DNA of 17,322 nucleotides from Novosphingobium sp. (GCA_021299075.1 JAJTFU010000051.1:1-17322), one strand, 5' to 3'. Counted from the stretch's first letter, positions 7,887 through 15,560 are shown. The notes: generated by a model from the letters alone, not told the origin. Numbers and translations: made by a program.

Positions 7887-10292
7887 CTAGAACTGGCGAT
7901 TCCAGCTGACTGCCACGCCGCGGTCGTCGGGCAGGGTGGCATAGTGCCCCGGGTCCTTGCGGTAATAGACACTGGCCAGCGCCGAGCCGCCCCACAGCCC
8001 ACCGCGCCAGATCAGCTCGACATTCTGCTCGCGCCCCTTGGGCGTGAGCGAGAGCAGCCGCTGGCCATAAACCGGGCTAAGCGTGGCATAGGAATAGTCG
8101 ACCGGTAGGTTGAGCGAGAGCCCCCCGCTTTCGACCCGCAGCGGCTGCGAAATACGCAGCGCCAGACTGTCATCGGCGGCGAAGATCCCGATCCGCTGGG
8201 CATCGAATGCCCAGGCCGAGCTGGTCAGGCGCGAACCCGTGGTCACGAGCCCACTGACCTGCGGGCGGGTAAAGCCGCTGCGCCAGGCCGCGCCCAGCCG
8301 CCAGCCAGGGCTAAGCTGCCAGCCGGCGCTGGCATCGAGGAACAGACTGTTCGCCCCGCCTGCACCGAACAGCTTGTGGAAGCGGGCGCCCAGCACCGAA
8401 TCCGGCTCGATCAGCCAGGATGCGCCAAGCGCAGCGTCGAGGTCGCCAAAACGGCGATCAAACGCAAGCCCGATCCGCGCCGCGGGCACGCCCGGCAGCC
8501 GATCCGACGCCGATTCCGCCAGATTGACCCGCGCGCCCGCCTGGGCCGTGCCGCGTTCGGCGCTGACGGTCAGGCCCCAGGCGCCAAGGCTTTCGCGAAC
8601 CGCCAGCGCAGTCTGGCTGTTCGCGCCAAAGCCAAGATCGTCAAGCGGCGAGCGCGCGATCAGGAAGGCTGGCTGGTCGCGGCCCTGGAGCTGGGCGACC
8701 AGTCCATCGGCGCCCTGTTCAAAGGCAAAGCCGACCCGCCGGCCAGGTGCCAGCTGCATGACCGCCCGCGCGGCAAGCACCCGCGCCTTTTCGGCCTGTT
8801 CGCGTGACAGCCGCAGCTGGCCGGTCCACGGCAGCTTGGCTACGCGCCCGGTGGCATCGACCGAGAAAGCCAGTGCAATCTTGCCGCCGCTGAGCGAGAG
8901 GTTGCGAGTGTTCGATTCCAGCGCCGGCCCCAGGCGGGGCCGGACCTGCGCGCCGCGCAGGCCAACGGCCAGGTTGAAGCCATAGGCGCGCTGGTAGCTA
9001 TCGAGCACCACGGTCTCGAGCCAGCTGCCGCTTGGCCCCGCATCGCCCATCGCCGACGAAGTTACCCCCGTCGTATCGTCAGCTGGCACGGCGATCACCG
9101 AACCGGCCAGGCTGGTGGTACCTTGCGGCGCGAAGGCGGCATTGAGATCAAGAATGCCGCGCCCGAAAGTGGTGTCGGTCCCGGTCGTCCCGGCATCGCG
9201 CGCGGTGCGCAGCAGTAGATCGACGACCTGGGTGGCAGTCAGGTTGGGAAAGGCCTGGAACAGCAAAGCCGCCGCCCCGGCAATTTGCGGCGCGGCAAAG
9301 CTGGTGCCGGAGAAGACGTACTGCAGCCGCTGTCCGGTTGCGTCGGTCGTGATTTTCAGCACGCCGTTCTCATAGACGCAGCAGACTCGCTGTCCGCGCG
9401 CAGAAAGAAACCAATTGGCTTCTGCCCCTGCCTTGTTTGAAAAGTTCGAGAAAGCATTGGCGCTATCGACCGAGCCGGCGATGATGACGTTACCCGCGCC
9501 GGCCTGACGCAACCCGGTCGCGAAGGGATCAGGATTGTTGGGATCGACTCCAGCCTCGGTCGAATCCCCGTCATTGCCCGCCGCTACGATCACGACCGCA
9601 CCGGCACTGGTGGCGCGAGCAAGGGCAGCGCGCAAGCCGGTGCTGGGCGATGAGCCGCCGAGCGACAGGTTGATCACTTTTGCGCCCGCCGCAATTGCCC
9701 GATCCACGCCCAAGGCGATCGCGGAATCCGCCAGCTTGCATCCGTCCTTGGGATCGTTGGGATCATTTTTGGCGCAGGTCCCGGCCGTATCGGCGCGGAA
9801 CATGGCAATCGTGGCATTATAGGCCATGCCAACCACTCCAAGATTATCGCGCGCCGCCGCGGCCACCAGCGCGACATTGGTGCCGTGATCGCTGTCGGCA
9901 TTGTCGAGCCCGCGACTGCCGGCCACGTCGGCTGAAACCGCAGCCAGGCGCCCGGCGAATTCCGGGCTGTCGCTGTCAATACCGGTATCGATGATCCCGA
10001 TGGTCACCCCGGCCCCACTGTAGCCGGCCGCCCACGGCGTCAGGGCACCATGTTGCACCGGCCCGCTCGAGCGGTTGTACTCGCTGGTCACGAAGCTGGC
10101 GCTGGGCGTCGGGGTGGGGCCTGGCGTCGGGGTGGCGGTGGGGGTCGGACTGGGCGCCGGCGTAGGTGTGGGGGTAGGCGCCGGAGTGCTGCCAACCGAT
10201 CCGCCGCCGCCGCCGCAAGCCGCCACCAGGGTAAACGACCCAAGCGCAGCCAGCAGATGCCAGCGGGCACGAACGAAGGAAGAGTATTGCAT
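7887..10292 (-). CDS. Lipoprotein-type subtilisin-like autotransporter protease
   Basis: An 801-residue S8 serine protease. The start at 10292 is preferred over 10334 because GAGG precedes it and it gives a clean export signal. A hydrophobic stretch ends in the lipobox LVAAC (Cys26), then a glycine run and a Pro/Thr-rich linker (35-65). The catalytic triad is Asp102 (IDTGID), His136 (SDHGTN) and Ser331 (SGTSFAAP), with oxyanion Asn240 (AAGND). Residues from about 400 to the end are rich in alternating polar/hydrophobic strands and finish in Phe, as outer-membrane beta-barrels do. The layout parallels NalP of Neisseria, a lipidated subtilase autotransporter. It would act at the cell surface or be released. 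The barrel assignment is inferred from pattern, not from a family match. Confidence 0.88.
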   Translation of the reverse strand: MQYSSFVRARWHLLAALGSFTLVAACGGGGGSVGSTPAPTPTPTPAPSPTPTATPTPGPTPTPSASFVTSEYNRSSGPVQHGALTPWAAGYSGAGVTIGIIDTGIDSDSPEFAGRLAAVSADVAGSRGLDNADSDHGTNVALVAAAARDNLGVVGMAYNATIAMFRADTAGTCAKNDPNDPKDGCKLADSAIALGVDRAIAAGAKVINLSLGGSSPSTGLRAALARATSAGAVVIVAAGNDGDSTEAGVDPNNPDPFATGLRQAGAGNVIIAGSVDSANAFSNFSNKAGAEANWFLSARGQRVCCVYENGVLKITTDATGQRLQYVFSGTSFAAPQIAGAAALLFQAFPNLTATQVVDLLLRTARDAGTTGTDTTFGRGILDLNAAFAPQGTTSLAGSVIAVPADDTTGVTSSAMGDAGPSGSWLETVVLDSYQRAYGFNLAVGLRGAQVRPRLGPALESNTRNLSLSGGKIALAFSVDATGRVAKLPWTGQLRLSREQAEKARVLAARAVMQLAPGRRVGFAFEQGADGLVAQLQGRDQPAFLIARSPLDDLGFGANSQTALAVRESLGAWGLTVSAERGTAQAGARVNLAESASDRLPGVPAARIGLAFDRRFGDLDAALGASWLIEPDSVLGARFHKLFGAGGANSLFLDASAGWQLSPGWRLGAAWRSGFTRPQVSGLVTTGSRLTSSAWAFDAQRIGIFAADDSLALRISQPLRVESGGLSLNLPVDYSYATLSPVYGQRLLSLTPKGREQNVELIWRGGLWGGSALASVYYRKDPGHYATLPDDRGVAVSWNRQF
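10098..10190 (-). repeat. Pro-Thr/Pro-Ala linker-coding tandem repeat
   Basis: This G-rich stretch on the plus strand encodes, on the minus strand, alternating PT, PA, PS and PG dipeptides (protease residues 35-65). It is a flexible spacer between the lipidated Cys26 and the protease domain. The repeated 6-nt units could slip during replication and change linker length in multiples of six, keeping the frame. Confidence 0.75.
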
Positions 10293-10439
10293 GCGACCTC
10301 GCACTCCAGTGATTGCCTCATCTGCCAATGTCATGGTTAACGCAATCTTTCTTAGGCCCCTAAACAGCCCGATGCTTGCCGCACAGGAGCAGCGCGGCTA
10401 GGCGCTGTGCCAAGACGCCAGTGCCCCGGGAGCCGAGCC
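10293..10439. promoter_or_regulatory. Divergent control region between protease and dapD
   Basis: The two genes diverge from here. A 12-bp inverted repeat TTAGG-CC-CCTAA lies at 10352-10363 and may be an operator. Closer to dapD a bulged hairpin runs from GCAC (10381) to GTGC (10410) around AGCGC/GCGCT, and may lie in the dapD leader. Promoter hexamers are not convincing on either strand. No lysine-riboswitch-like leader is visible; the space is too short for one. Confidence 0.35.
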
Positions 10440-11279
10440 ATGACTGCAGACCTAGCCAATGCCATCGAAGCCGCCTGGGAGCGACGCGATACGGTCACGC
10501 CGGCCAGCAGCGATGTGCGGGAAGTGGTCGATGCCGCGCTTGAACTGCTCGACAATGGCCGGGCCCGCGTGGCCGAGCCTGACGGACAGGGCGGCTGGCA
10601 GGTCAACCAGTGGCTCAAGAAGGCCGTGCTGCTGAGCTTCCGGCTGAACGACAACGAAGTGGTGCCGAATGGCGCCGCCGGCGCCCCTGCGTTCGACAAG
10701 GTACCATCGAAGTTCGCCGGTTGGGGCGAGAACCGTTTCCGCGAAGCGGGCTTTCGAATCGTGCCCGGCGCGGTCGTCCGGCGCGGTTCGCACATCGGCA
10801 AGGGCGTGGTGGTGATGCCCAGCTTCGTCAACATCGGCGCCCATGTCGGCGATGGCACTATGGTCGATACCTGGGCAACGGTGGGCTCCTGCGCCCAGAT
10901 TGGCAAGAACGTGCACTTGTCCGGCGGGGTCGGGATCGGCGGCGTGCTTGAGCCGCTGCAGGCCGGCCCGGTAGTGATCGAGGACAACTGCTTCATCGGT
11001 GCCCGCAGCGAAGTGGTCGAAGGCGTGCGCGTCTGCGAGGGCGCGGTCCTCTCGATGGGCGTCTTCATCGGCGCCTCGACCAAGATTATCGACCGCGCGA
11101 CGGGCGAGGTCCATATTGGCCGCGTCCCGCCTTATGCCGTGGTCGTGCCCGGCTCGATGCCCGGCAAGCCGCTGCCCGATGGCACGCCGGGTCCGTCACT
11201 CTACTGCGCGGTCATCGTCAAGACGGTTGACGCCCAGACTCGCGCGAAGACCGCGATCAACGAACTGCTGCGCGACTGA
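10440..11279 (+). CDS. dapD: 2,3,4,5-tetrahydropyridine-2,6-dicarboxylate N-succinyltransferase
   Basis: A 279-residue cytoplasmic enzyme of the succinylase route to meso-diaminopimelate and lysine. It transfers succinyl from succinyl-CoA to tetrahydrodipicolinate. The N terminus (IEAAWERRD) is typical of DapD. The middle and C-terminal parts form a left-handed beta-helix of hexapeptide repeats, visible in HIGKGVVVMPSFVNIGAHVG, GTMVDTWATVGSCAQIGKNV and FIGARSEVVEGVRV. The end ELLRD is also usual. ATG at 10440 is chosen over an in-frame ATG at 10407 because GGAG sits 7 nt before it and the length then matches the family. It is followed after 4 nt by a channel-like gene, so the two are co-transcribed. 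Confidence 0.96.
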   Translation: MTADLANAIEAAWERRDTVTPASSDVREVVDAALELLDNGRARVAEPDGQGGWQVNQWLKKAVLLSFRLNDNEVVPNGAAGAPAFDKVPSKFAGWGENRFREAGFRIVPGAVVRRGSHIGKGVVVMPSFVNIGAHVGDGTMVDTWATVGSCAQIGKNVHLSGGVGIGGVLEPLQAGPVVIEDNCFIGARSEVVEGVRVCEGAVLSMGVFIGASTKIIDRATGEVHIGRVPPYAVVVPGSMPGKPLPDGTPGPSLYCAVIVKTVDAQTRAKTAINELLRD

Positions 11280-11283
11280 TCCG

Positions 11284-11730
11284 ATGACCGCGCTGGACCA
11301 GAACCTGCTCATCCAGTTCGCGGTCTCATCGGTGATGGTGGTGTTCTGCGTGGTGATCCACGGCTTGGGGCTGTTCGGCCTCAACCGCGCCATGCGCACT
11401 GAAACCTCGATCGAGCGGCTCAAGCGGATCGATCCGCTCTCCCCGCGCGGTACGGCCTTCACCCTCGGGGTGGTGATTGCCATGCTGGCGCTCCACGGGA
11501 TCGAGATCTGGCTCTTCGCGCTGGCTTACATGGCGCTGGGCGCGATCCCCCAGCTTGAGCCGGCGCTCTATTTCTCGACCATCAGCTATTCGACCGTCGG
11601 CTACAGCGATGTCCACATCTCGCCCGAATGGCGGCTGCTCGGCGCCTTTGAATCGGTCCTGGGGATTTTCCTGCTCGGCTGGTCAACCGCCTTCTTCTTC
11701 CGCATGACCGGCCGGATCGACCCGCACTAG
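11284..11730 (+). CDS. Small potassium-channel-like membrane protein
   Basis: A 148-residue inner-membrane protein. Hydrophobic segments lie at about 8-31, 58-88 and 118-139. Between the last two is a pore loop ending in STVGYSD (103-109), which matches the K+ selectivity-filter signature TVGYGD except for Ser in place of the second Gly. This fits the two-helix ion-channel domain (Ion_trans_2 type) with an extra N-terminal helix. No RCK/TrkA-N regulatory domain is present. The ATG lies 4 nt after the dapD stop. A cytoplasmic link between the first two helices (about 34-56) is charged. The link to lysine synthesis is positional only; ion selectivity is predicted. Confidence 0.8.
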   Translation: MTALDQNLLIQFAVSSVMVVFCVVIHGLGLFGLNRAMRTETSIERLKRIDPLSPRGTAFTLGVVIAMLALHGIEIWLFALAYMALGAIPQLEPALYFSTISYSTVGYSDVHISPEWRLLGAFESVLGIFLLGWSTAFFFRMTGRIDPH

Positions 11731-11753
11731 CTTTCTGCCCACCTGCCGTGGTG

Positions 11754-11837
11754 GCAACACCGGCCCGCTCCCCCGGCCCAGCCACCCATTGATGGTACCC
11801 TCGGGGTGGTTGGGCCGGGGGAGCGGGCCGGTGTTGC
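11754..11837. terminator. Long inverted repeat, bidirectional terminator candidate
   Basis: Arms 11754-11787 and 11804-11837 are 34 nt each and pair with a single mismatch, around a 16-nt loop. It fills the gap between two convergent genes and ends 3 nt before the dipeptidase stop codon. Position and stability suit a terminator for both directions, although no T-run follows on either side. The arm length is well beyond that of usual intrinsic terminators. Confidence 0.75.
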
Positions 11838-11839
11838 TG

Positions 11840-13111
11840 TCAGAACCCGACGGGATTCTCGATCGGCGCTGCACCCTTGCGGCTGGCAGCATAAGCCTCG
11901 GCCGCCCGCATCACCCGCATCATGTTGCGGCTGGCCAGGCCTTCCAGCTCGGCTTGGGTCCAGCCCCGGCGGGCGAGTTCGACAAACAGGGCAGGGTAGG
12001 TGCTGACATCGCCAAGCCCGTCTACCGCCACTTCGATCCCGTCAAAATCGGCACCAAGCCCGACATGTGCCGCGCCAGCACGGCGTTTGATGTGATCAAG
12101 ATGGTCGGCCACGTCAGAAATGGCTCCGGCGGGGGCCGGGTTGGCCTTGACCCAGGCCTCAAATCCCGCCTCGCTGGCCTTTGGATTGCCAAGGTTGAGC
12201 GCCTCCAGCCGGGCCTTTTCGGCTGCCCGTGCGCCAATCCATTGGCGGCGTGCCTCGCTAACGAAGGGCGGGTAGAAGTTGACCATCACGATGCCGCCAT
12301 TGGCCTTGAGCCGGTCCAGCACGCTGTCCGGCACGTTGCGGGCATGGCCGTTGACCGCCGTCGCATTGGAATGGCTGAAGATCACCGGCGCCTGGGATGT
12401 CTCCAGCGCATCAAGCATGGTCGCCTCGCTGACATGGCTGAGATCGACCAGCATCCCCAGGCGGTTCATTTCGCGCACCACATCGCGGCCAAGGTCGGTC
12501 AGCCCGCCGTGGACCGGAGTGTCAGTCCCGGCGTCAGCCCAGGCATTGTTCTTCGTATGGGTCAGCGTCATGTAGCGCACGCCAAGCGCGTGCATCTGTC
12601 GCAGCACCGAGAGCGATGTGCCGATCGAGTGGCCTCCCTCGATCCCCAGAAGCGATGCGATCCGCCCTTCCTTCATGGCCCGCGCCGCGCAGTCAGCCGT
12701 TTCGCAATAGGCCAGATCAGCCGGGTGGCGGGCGATCACCCGCTTCATCACGTCAATCTGCTCGAGCGTGGCCTGGACCGCCTGCGGCTCGCTCAACGCC
12801 GCCGAGACATAGACCGACCAGAACTGGGCCCCGACCTTGCCGGCGCGGAGCCGGGCAATGTCGGTCTGGAATGGCGGAGTCTTGCCGGCCGGATCGCGTT
12901 CGGCCCGAGTGTCGCGGAAATCAAAAGTACCCAGCACGTTGCGGCGCATGTCGCGCAGCTTGTCGGGAACGTCGTTGTGGCCGTCCCACACCAGTGCCGC
13001 CTTGAGCGCGGCGGCGGCGACGGCTTCGGGGGCGGCGCTCTGGGCGCTCGCCGGGGCAGTCACGGCCAGAGCAGCGACGGCAAGGAGTGACAAGGACGGT
13101 CTGAACAGCAT
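11840..13111 (-). CDS. Secreted membrane dipeptidase (peptidase M19)
   Basis: A 423-residue zinc peptidase resembling renal dipeptidase. The start at 13111 gives a signal peptide (MLFRPSLSLLAVAALAVTAP) ending near ASA at 21-23; an upstream in-frame ATG at 13156 would add 15 residues that spoil it. Zinc ligands are visible: His45 and Asp47 (DGHND), Glu158 (GIEGGHS), His226 (DLSHVS) and His247 (FSHSNA). The family hydrolyses dipeptides, often with D-residues, and some members act on other substrates such as beta-lactams. It would work in the periplasm. GGGAG is present but at a long spacing (11 nt). The OB-like protein gene lies 75 nt upstream on the same strand. Confidence 0.93.
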   Translation of the reverse strand: MLFRPSLSLLAVAALAVTAPASAQSAAPEAVAAAALKAALVWDGHNDVPDKLRDMRRNVLGTFDFRDTRAERDPAGKTPPFQTDIARLRAGKVGAQFWSVYVSAALSEPQAVQATLEQIDVMKRVIARHPADLAYCETADCAARAMKEGRIASLLGIEGGHSIGTSLSVLRQMHALGVRYMTLTHTKNNAWADAGTDTPVHGGLTDLGRDVVREMNRLGMLVDLSHVSEATMLDALETSQAPVIFSHSNATAVNGHARNVPDSVLDRLKANGGIVMVNFYPPFVSEARRQWIGARAAEKARLEALNLGNPKASEAGFEAWVKANPAPAGAISDVADHLDHIKRRAGAAHVGLGADFDGIEVAVDGLGDVSTYPALFVELARRGWTQAELEGLASRNMMRVMRAAEAYAASRKGAAPIENPVGF

Positions 13112-13186
13112 GGCAAGTCGGCTCCCGCAACAGGTAGGGCAAGGCAGACCATTCATGCCGTCAAGTCAAGCTCTCCAGCGGCCGCG

Positions 13187-13915
13187 CTACTTCGCTGCCG
13201 GTCGGCAGTTCTGTAACCAGACCACTTCCTTGGTGTTCGAGAATTCGTAAAAGGTGCCGGTCAGCTTGACCTGCTTCTTGGGCTTGAGCTGGGCAGTGAA
13301 GACCGAGGTGCCGGGCGCCATCAGGCAACTGACGGCCCAAAGCGATTGCGCCATACCGGGCAGCCGGATCACCATCTCGTGCGGCTGCATGATCTTGTAG
13401 GCAACGCGGGTCTGGTTACCGTCCGGCGCAATATAGTCGACCTCACCCGAAAGCGTGAACTGCTTGTTCTTGTAGCGCTGGGCGATGTTGGCGACGCTAC
13501 GCTCGGCGTCCTTCGATATCTGCGAGGAAAAGGCCTGGGCGGTCATCGCGATAGGGGCCGCCTGCTGGGTTTCGGCACGGGCACCGCTGGCTGCCGCCAG
13601 GCGCCCGGCCTTGCCGCCCTTGACCTGGTTGAGTACGCCGCACATTTCCGCCATGCCCAGTTCGGCCTTGGTGCTCTGCCCGGCACGCAGCTTGGCTTCC
13701 ATCACGACTGTCCCGGTACCACCGCCGCTGGTGGCATTGATTTCGATCGGAAAGGCGCGCGTATTCTGCGTGACGCTCTGCTCGATCAGCAACTGCCCGG
13801 CCGCCGGCTCGGCCGCAATGATGTCATAGCCGCGCGAGGCCACAATCCCGCGGATCTGGTTGATCGCCACGTCAGGCGGAAGATCGGCCACACTGACCGT
13901 CGCGGTAAAGCGCAT
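13187..13915 (-). CDS. Uncharacterised protein, possible OB-fold C-terminal domain
   Basis: A 242-residue protein with no signal peptide and no clear family. Residues 1-95 suggest an alpha/beta unit (an FTATVSVADLPP start, then a helix and strands). A low-complexity alanine-rich part lies at 105-125. Residues about 140-238 contain QRYKNKQFTLSGEVDYIAP and VKLTGTFYEF, a spacing reminiscent of tRNA_anti-like OB-folds. This resemblance is weak and from memory. It is probably transcribed toward the dipeptidase gene 75 nt downstream. The start codon has only a weak AGGG upstream. Composition is like the core genome, in contrast to the next gene upstream. Confidence 0.7.
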   Translation of the reverse strand: MRFTATVSVADLPPDVAINQIRGIVASRGYDIIAAEPAAGQLLIEQSVTQNTRAFPIEINATSGGGTGTVVMEAKLRAGQSTKAELGMAEMCGVLNQVKGGKAGRLAAASGARAETQQAAPIAMTAQAFSSQISKDAERSVANIAQRYKNKQFTLSGEVDYIAPDGNQTRVAYKIMQPHEMVIRLPGMAQSLWAVSCLMAPGTSVFTAQLKPKKQVKLTGTFYEFSNTKEVVWLQNCRPAAK

Positions 13916-13936
13916 GGCCGCTGCCCTATACCTGCG

Positions 13937-13965
13937 CGAGATGGCGAGGTTGGTTGCTGATCTCG
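13937..13965 (-). terminator. Hairpin just after the 125-residue gene
   Basis: CGAGAT (13937-13942) and ATCTCG (13960-13965) form a 6-bp stem with a 17-nt loop directly beyond the stop at 13967 on the minus strand. No U-run follows. It also falls in the leader of the gene at 13915. Termination is only a suggestion. Confidence 0.25.
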
Positions 13966-13966
13966 A

Positions 13967-14344
13967 TTAGGACGTTGAGATCGTCGCCTCCCGCTTTGCG
14001 GTGCGAAGTAATGATCTCAGCACTTGGCCCTTTGATCTGGAGGGCCGAACAACCACCTCCAGTAGCTCCGAGGGCGATTTAGCCATTAGGCATTCTTCTG
14101 CATGCCTAAAACCGTCCGTCCAAACCGGCTCTTTGCGATCGAACGTCTCAATCGACTCTGCCTCAAGCGTCTTGATCACGGACTCGTGCACCCGGCGCGC
14201 GGCCCATTCGTAGCTCTGCAAGCGTGATTTGGAGAATGCCTTCGCCGCGATAATAGCCCAATCCGCTTCCGGCGCAACTCTCAGCAGGGCGAGCAATTCC
14301 GCTGCTGCCAGGCGGTCGATCTCCCAAACGCTCCCGTCTCCCAT
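13967..14344 (-). CDS. Small unrecognised protein
   Basis: A 125-residue soluble protein that I do not recognise. The ATG at 14344 has AAGAGG 5 nt upstream, which supports it as a real gene. It is mostly helical by appearance, begins GDGSVWEIDRLAAAELLALL, and is rich in Glu, Lys, Arg and Ser. The Lys/Arg-rich C terminus (RPSRSKGQVLRSLLRTAKR) could bind nucleic acid, but nothing shows this. Codon use is less GC-biased than in the neighbours to the left. With the 179-residue membrane gene it makes up the coding content of a low-G+C stretch beside tRNA-Arg. It and the membrane gene diverge across a 370-bp gap. Confidence 0.65.
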   Translation of the reverse strand: MGDGSVWEIDRLAAAELLALLRVAPEADWAIIAAKAFSKSRLQSYEWAARRVHESVIKTLEAESIETFDRKEPVWTDGFRHAEECLMAKSPSELLEVVVRPSRSKGQVLRSLLRTAKREATISTS

Positions 14345-14520
14345 GATTGCCTCTTTTCGACTCCACAGGCGCGACCCTTTGTGGCGAAGCTATATCGATT
14401 TGGGCTGAGTTGCATTGCAGTCGCTGGCCTTATTCCCAGCTTTGACCATAGGCCTGCTTTGCCAAGCCCGGACCCGCTCAGGGACGGAGTGCCAATCTCC
14501 GGCAGTGAGGGGCAAGCGGC

Positions 14521-14557
14521 GGTGCAGGATGCGCGGCGGGACTAATCCCGGCGCACC
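14521..14557. repeat. GC-rich inverted repeat around GGGA-CTAA-TCCC
   Basis: From the CTAA loop (14542-14545) outward, 9 of the first 11 facing bases pair, with GGTGC (14521-14525) also facing GCACC (14553-14557) as an alternative closing stem. It has no following T-run. It may be a small REP-like remnant or a structured RNA element; nothing identifies it. Confidence 0.4.
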
Positions 14558-14668
14558 TTAGGGCAATCTGAACGCCCGCAAACATATGGGGCCTATTCGC
14601 AAGAGGCAATCGAAGCGGGCCGCTTGCTGAAAGTCATGTATCTGCATTTTGGAATGACCGACCGATCA

Positions 14669-14701
14669 TAACTAGTTAATCTGGCTGCGATCTTAGTTAA
14701 G
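14669..14701 (+). promoter_or_regulatory. Twin AT-rich near-palindromes before the membrane protein gene
   Basis: TAACTAGTTA (14669-14678) is a perfect 10-bp palindrome. CTTAGTTAAG (14692-14701) is palindromic except for its centre. Both contain TAGTTAA (14673-14679 and 14694-14700), repeated at a 21-bp period, or about two helical turns. They lie directly before the GAGG ribosome site at 14703-14706. A dimeric regulator binding two sites on one face of the helix would fit. Confidence 0.4.
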
Positions 14702-14714
14702 TGAGGTGAATTGG

Positions 14715-15254
14715 ATGCTGACCTTCCTGATGGTCTGGGGCATTGCCAGCCTTGTCGCCTTGTTTGCTGACCACAGCGTTGAAGCGCGCCTTTCCGCCAA
14801 CGGCCAGAAAACCGCAGGCAAATTGTGGTCTGTCCTGTTCTATGTTCTTTGGACAGGGTCGGTCTTTTTTATCCTTTCTCTGGGAACGATCGCTTTCCTG
14901 AAAAGATATTTTCCAGACCAGTCAATTTACCTCCTCTCAGGGAGCCCGATTACCGCCTACCCAATTGTGTTCTGGGGAGTGGTGTGCGGCTGGTGCCTTA
15001 CTGGCATTCCTGCCGCTTTGCTGGACCGGAACGTAGAGCGATACTCGCCCGAAAAGCAATTGGACCAGCTTTTCGCATTTCCAGGTTGGGTGTTCCGCAA
15101 AGCCCTTTGGATTTTGGCTTGGGCCATTGGCGTCGCACTCATCGTTCTTGTTGGAATGTGGGCTGGGGAGTCGGTCGAGAAAATGGCTCCGAGCACTGCC
15201 ATAATATTCGGGGCGGTCATTATTGCTTGGGCGATCACGGCACAGCGCAAGTAG
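14715..15254 (+). CDS. Unrecognised five-helix membrane protein
   Basis: A 179-residue integral membrane protein. Hydrophobic segments are at about 2-18, 38-62, 82-103, 129-150 and 158-176. The ATG at 14715 is preferred because GAGG lies 8 nt upstream; an in-frame GTG at 14706 overlaps that site. No enzyme or transporter motif is visible. The loop at 104-125 (RNVERYSPEKQLDQLF) is charged and the protein ends AQRK. Codon use is less GC-biased than the core genes, with many TTT, ATT and TTG codons, which suggests a different origin. A hairpin GAAAAC-N7-GTTTTC lies about 40 nt downstream. The function is unknown. Confidence 0.7.
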   Translation: MLTFLMVWGIASLVALFADHSVEARLSANGQKTAGKLWSVLFYVLWTGSVFFILSLGTIAFLKRYFPDQSIYLLSGSPITAYPIVFWGVVCGWCLTGIPAALLDRNVERYSPEKQLDQLFAFPGWVFRKALWILAWAIGVALIVLVGMWAGESVEKMAPSTAIIFGAVIIAWAITAQRK

Positions 15255-15365
15255 CACGAGGACGCAGACTGCGCCCTAAGGGCCATTTCGATGCAGAAAA
15301 CACCCTGCGTTTTCCGTACTCATTCCGTACAGACCGGAGCGTGGCGCGCTAAGTGGTTGAAAATG
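15255..15365. other. Spacer with hairpin and 11-bp-spaced direct repeats, next to tRNA 3' end
   Basis: GAAAAC (15296-15301) and GTTTTC (15309-15314) pair around a 7-nt loop and could end transcription of the membrane protein gene. Immediately after, TTCCGTAC occurs twice (15312-15319 and 15323-15330) with an 11-bp period. Such phased short repeats near a tRNA 3' end resemble binding sites used by site-specific recombination proteins, but no recombinase gene is in the window. Confidence 0.4.
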
Positions 15366-15442
<77 letters not shown>

Positions 15443-15560
15443 CGAAGCAGGGCGAGCGGTTAGCAGCACGGCGGCGCTTGCGCCAGCGCATTTTCGGGCG
15501 GCGCGGCCAGCCTTGGCGAATTAGCGATTTGGCAAGGGCATTTGGCTAAGGCTGGCTGTC

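Larger units (their letters stand above)
14345..14714. other. Gene-poor, lower-G+C gap
   Basis: About 370 bp with no supportable gene. It holds the ribosome site of the 125-residue gene at its left end, a GC-rich hairpin (14521-14557), and two AT-rich near-palindromes at its right end just before the membrane protein gene. I see no tRNA, no transposase remnant and no clear promoter on the minus strand. The base composition differs from the surrounding core genes. Confidence 0.6.

Noticed and set aside
10293..10334. Upstream ATG (10334) as start of the protease
   Set aside because: No ribosome site precedes it and the added residues would displace the lipoprotein signal from the N terminus.
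10335..10439. Lysine riboswitch before dapD
   Set aside because: The leader is too short and no matching helices are seen; only a small bulged hairpin is present.
11789..13090. 433-codon plus-strand frame opposite the dipeptidase
   Set aside because: The minus-strand product has all M19 zinc ligands and a signal peptide; the plus frame starts inside the long hairpin and has no motif.
14551..14558. Second attachment-site copy of the tRNA-Arg 3' end (GGCGCACC)
   Set aside because: Only 8 bases match, which is expected by chance in GC-rich DNA; att duplications are normally longer.
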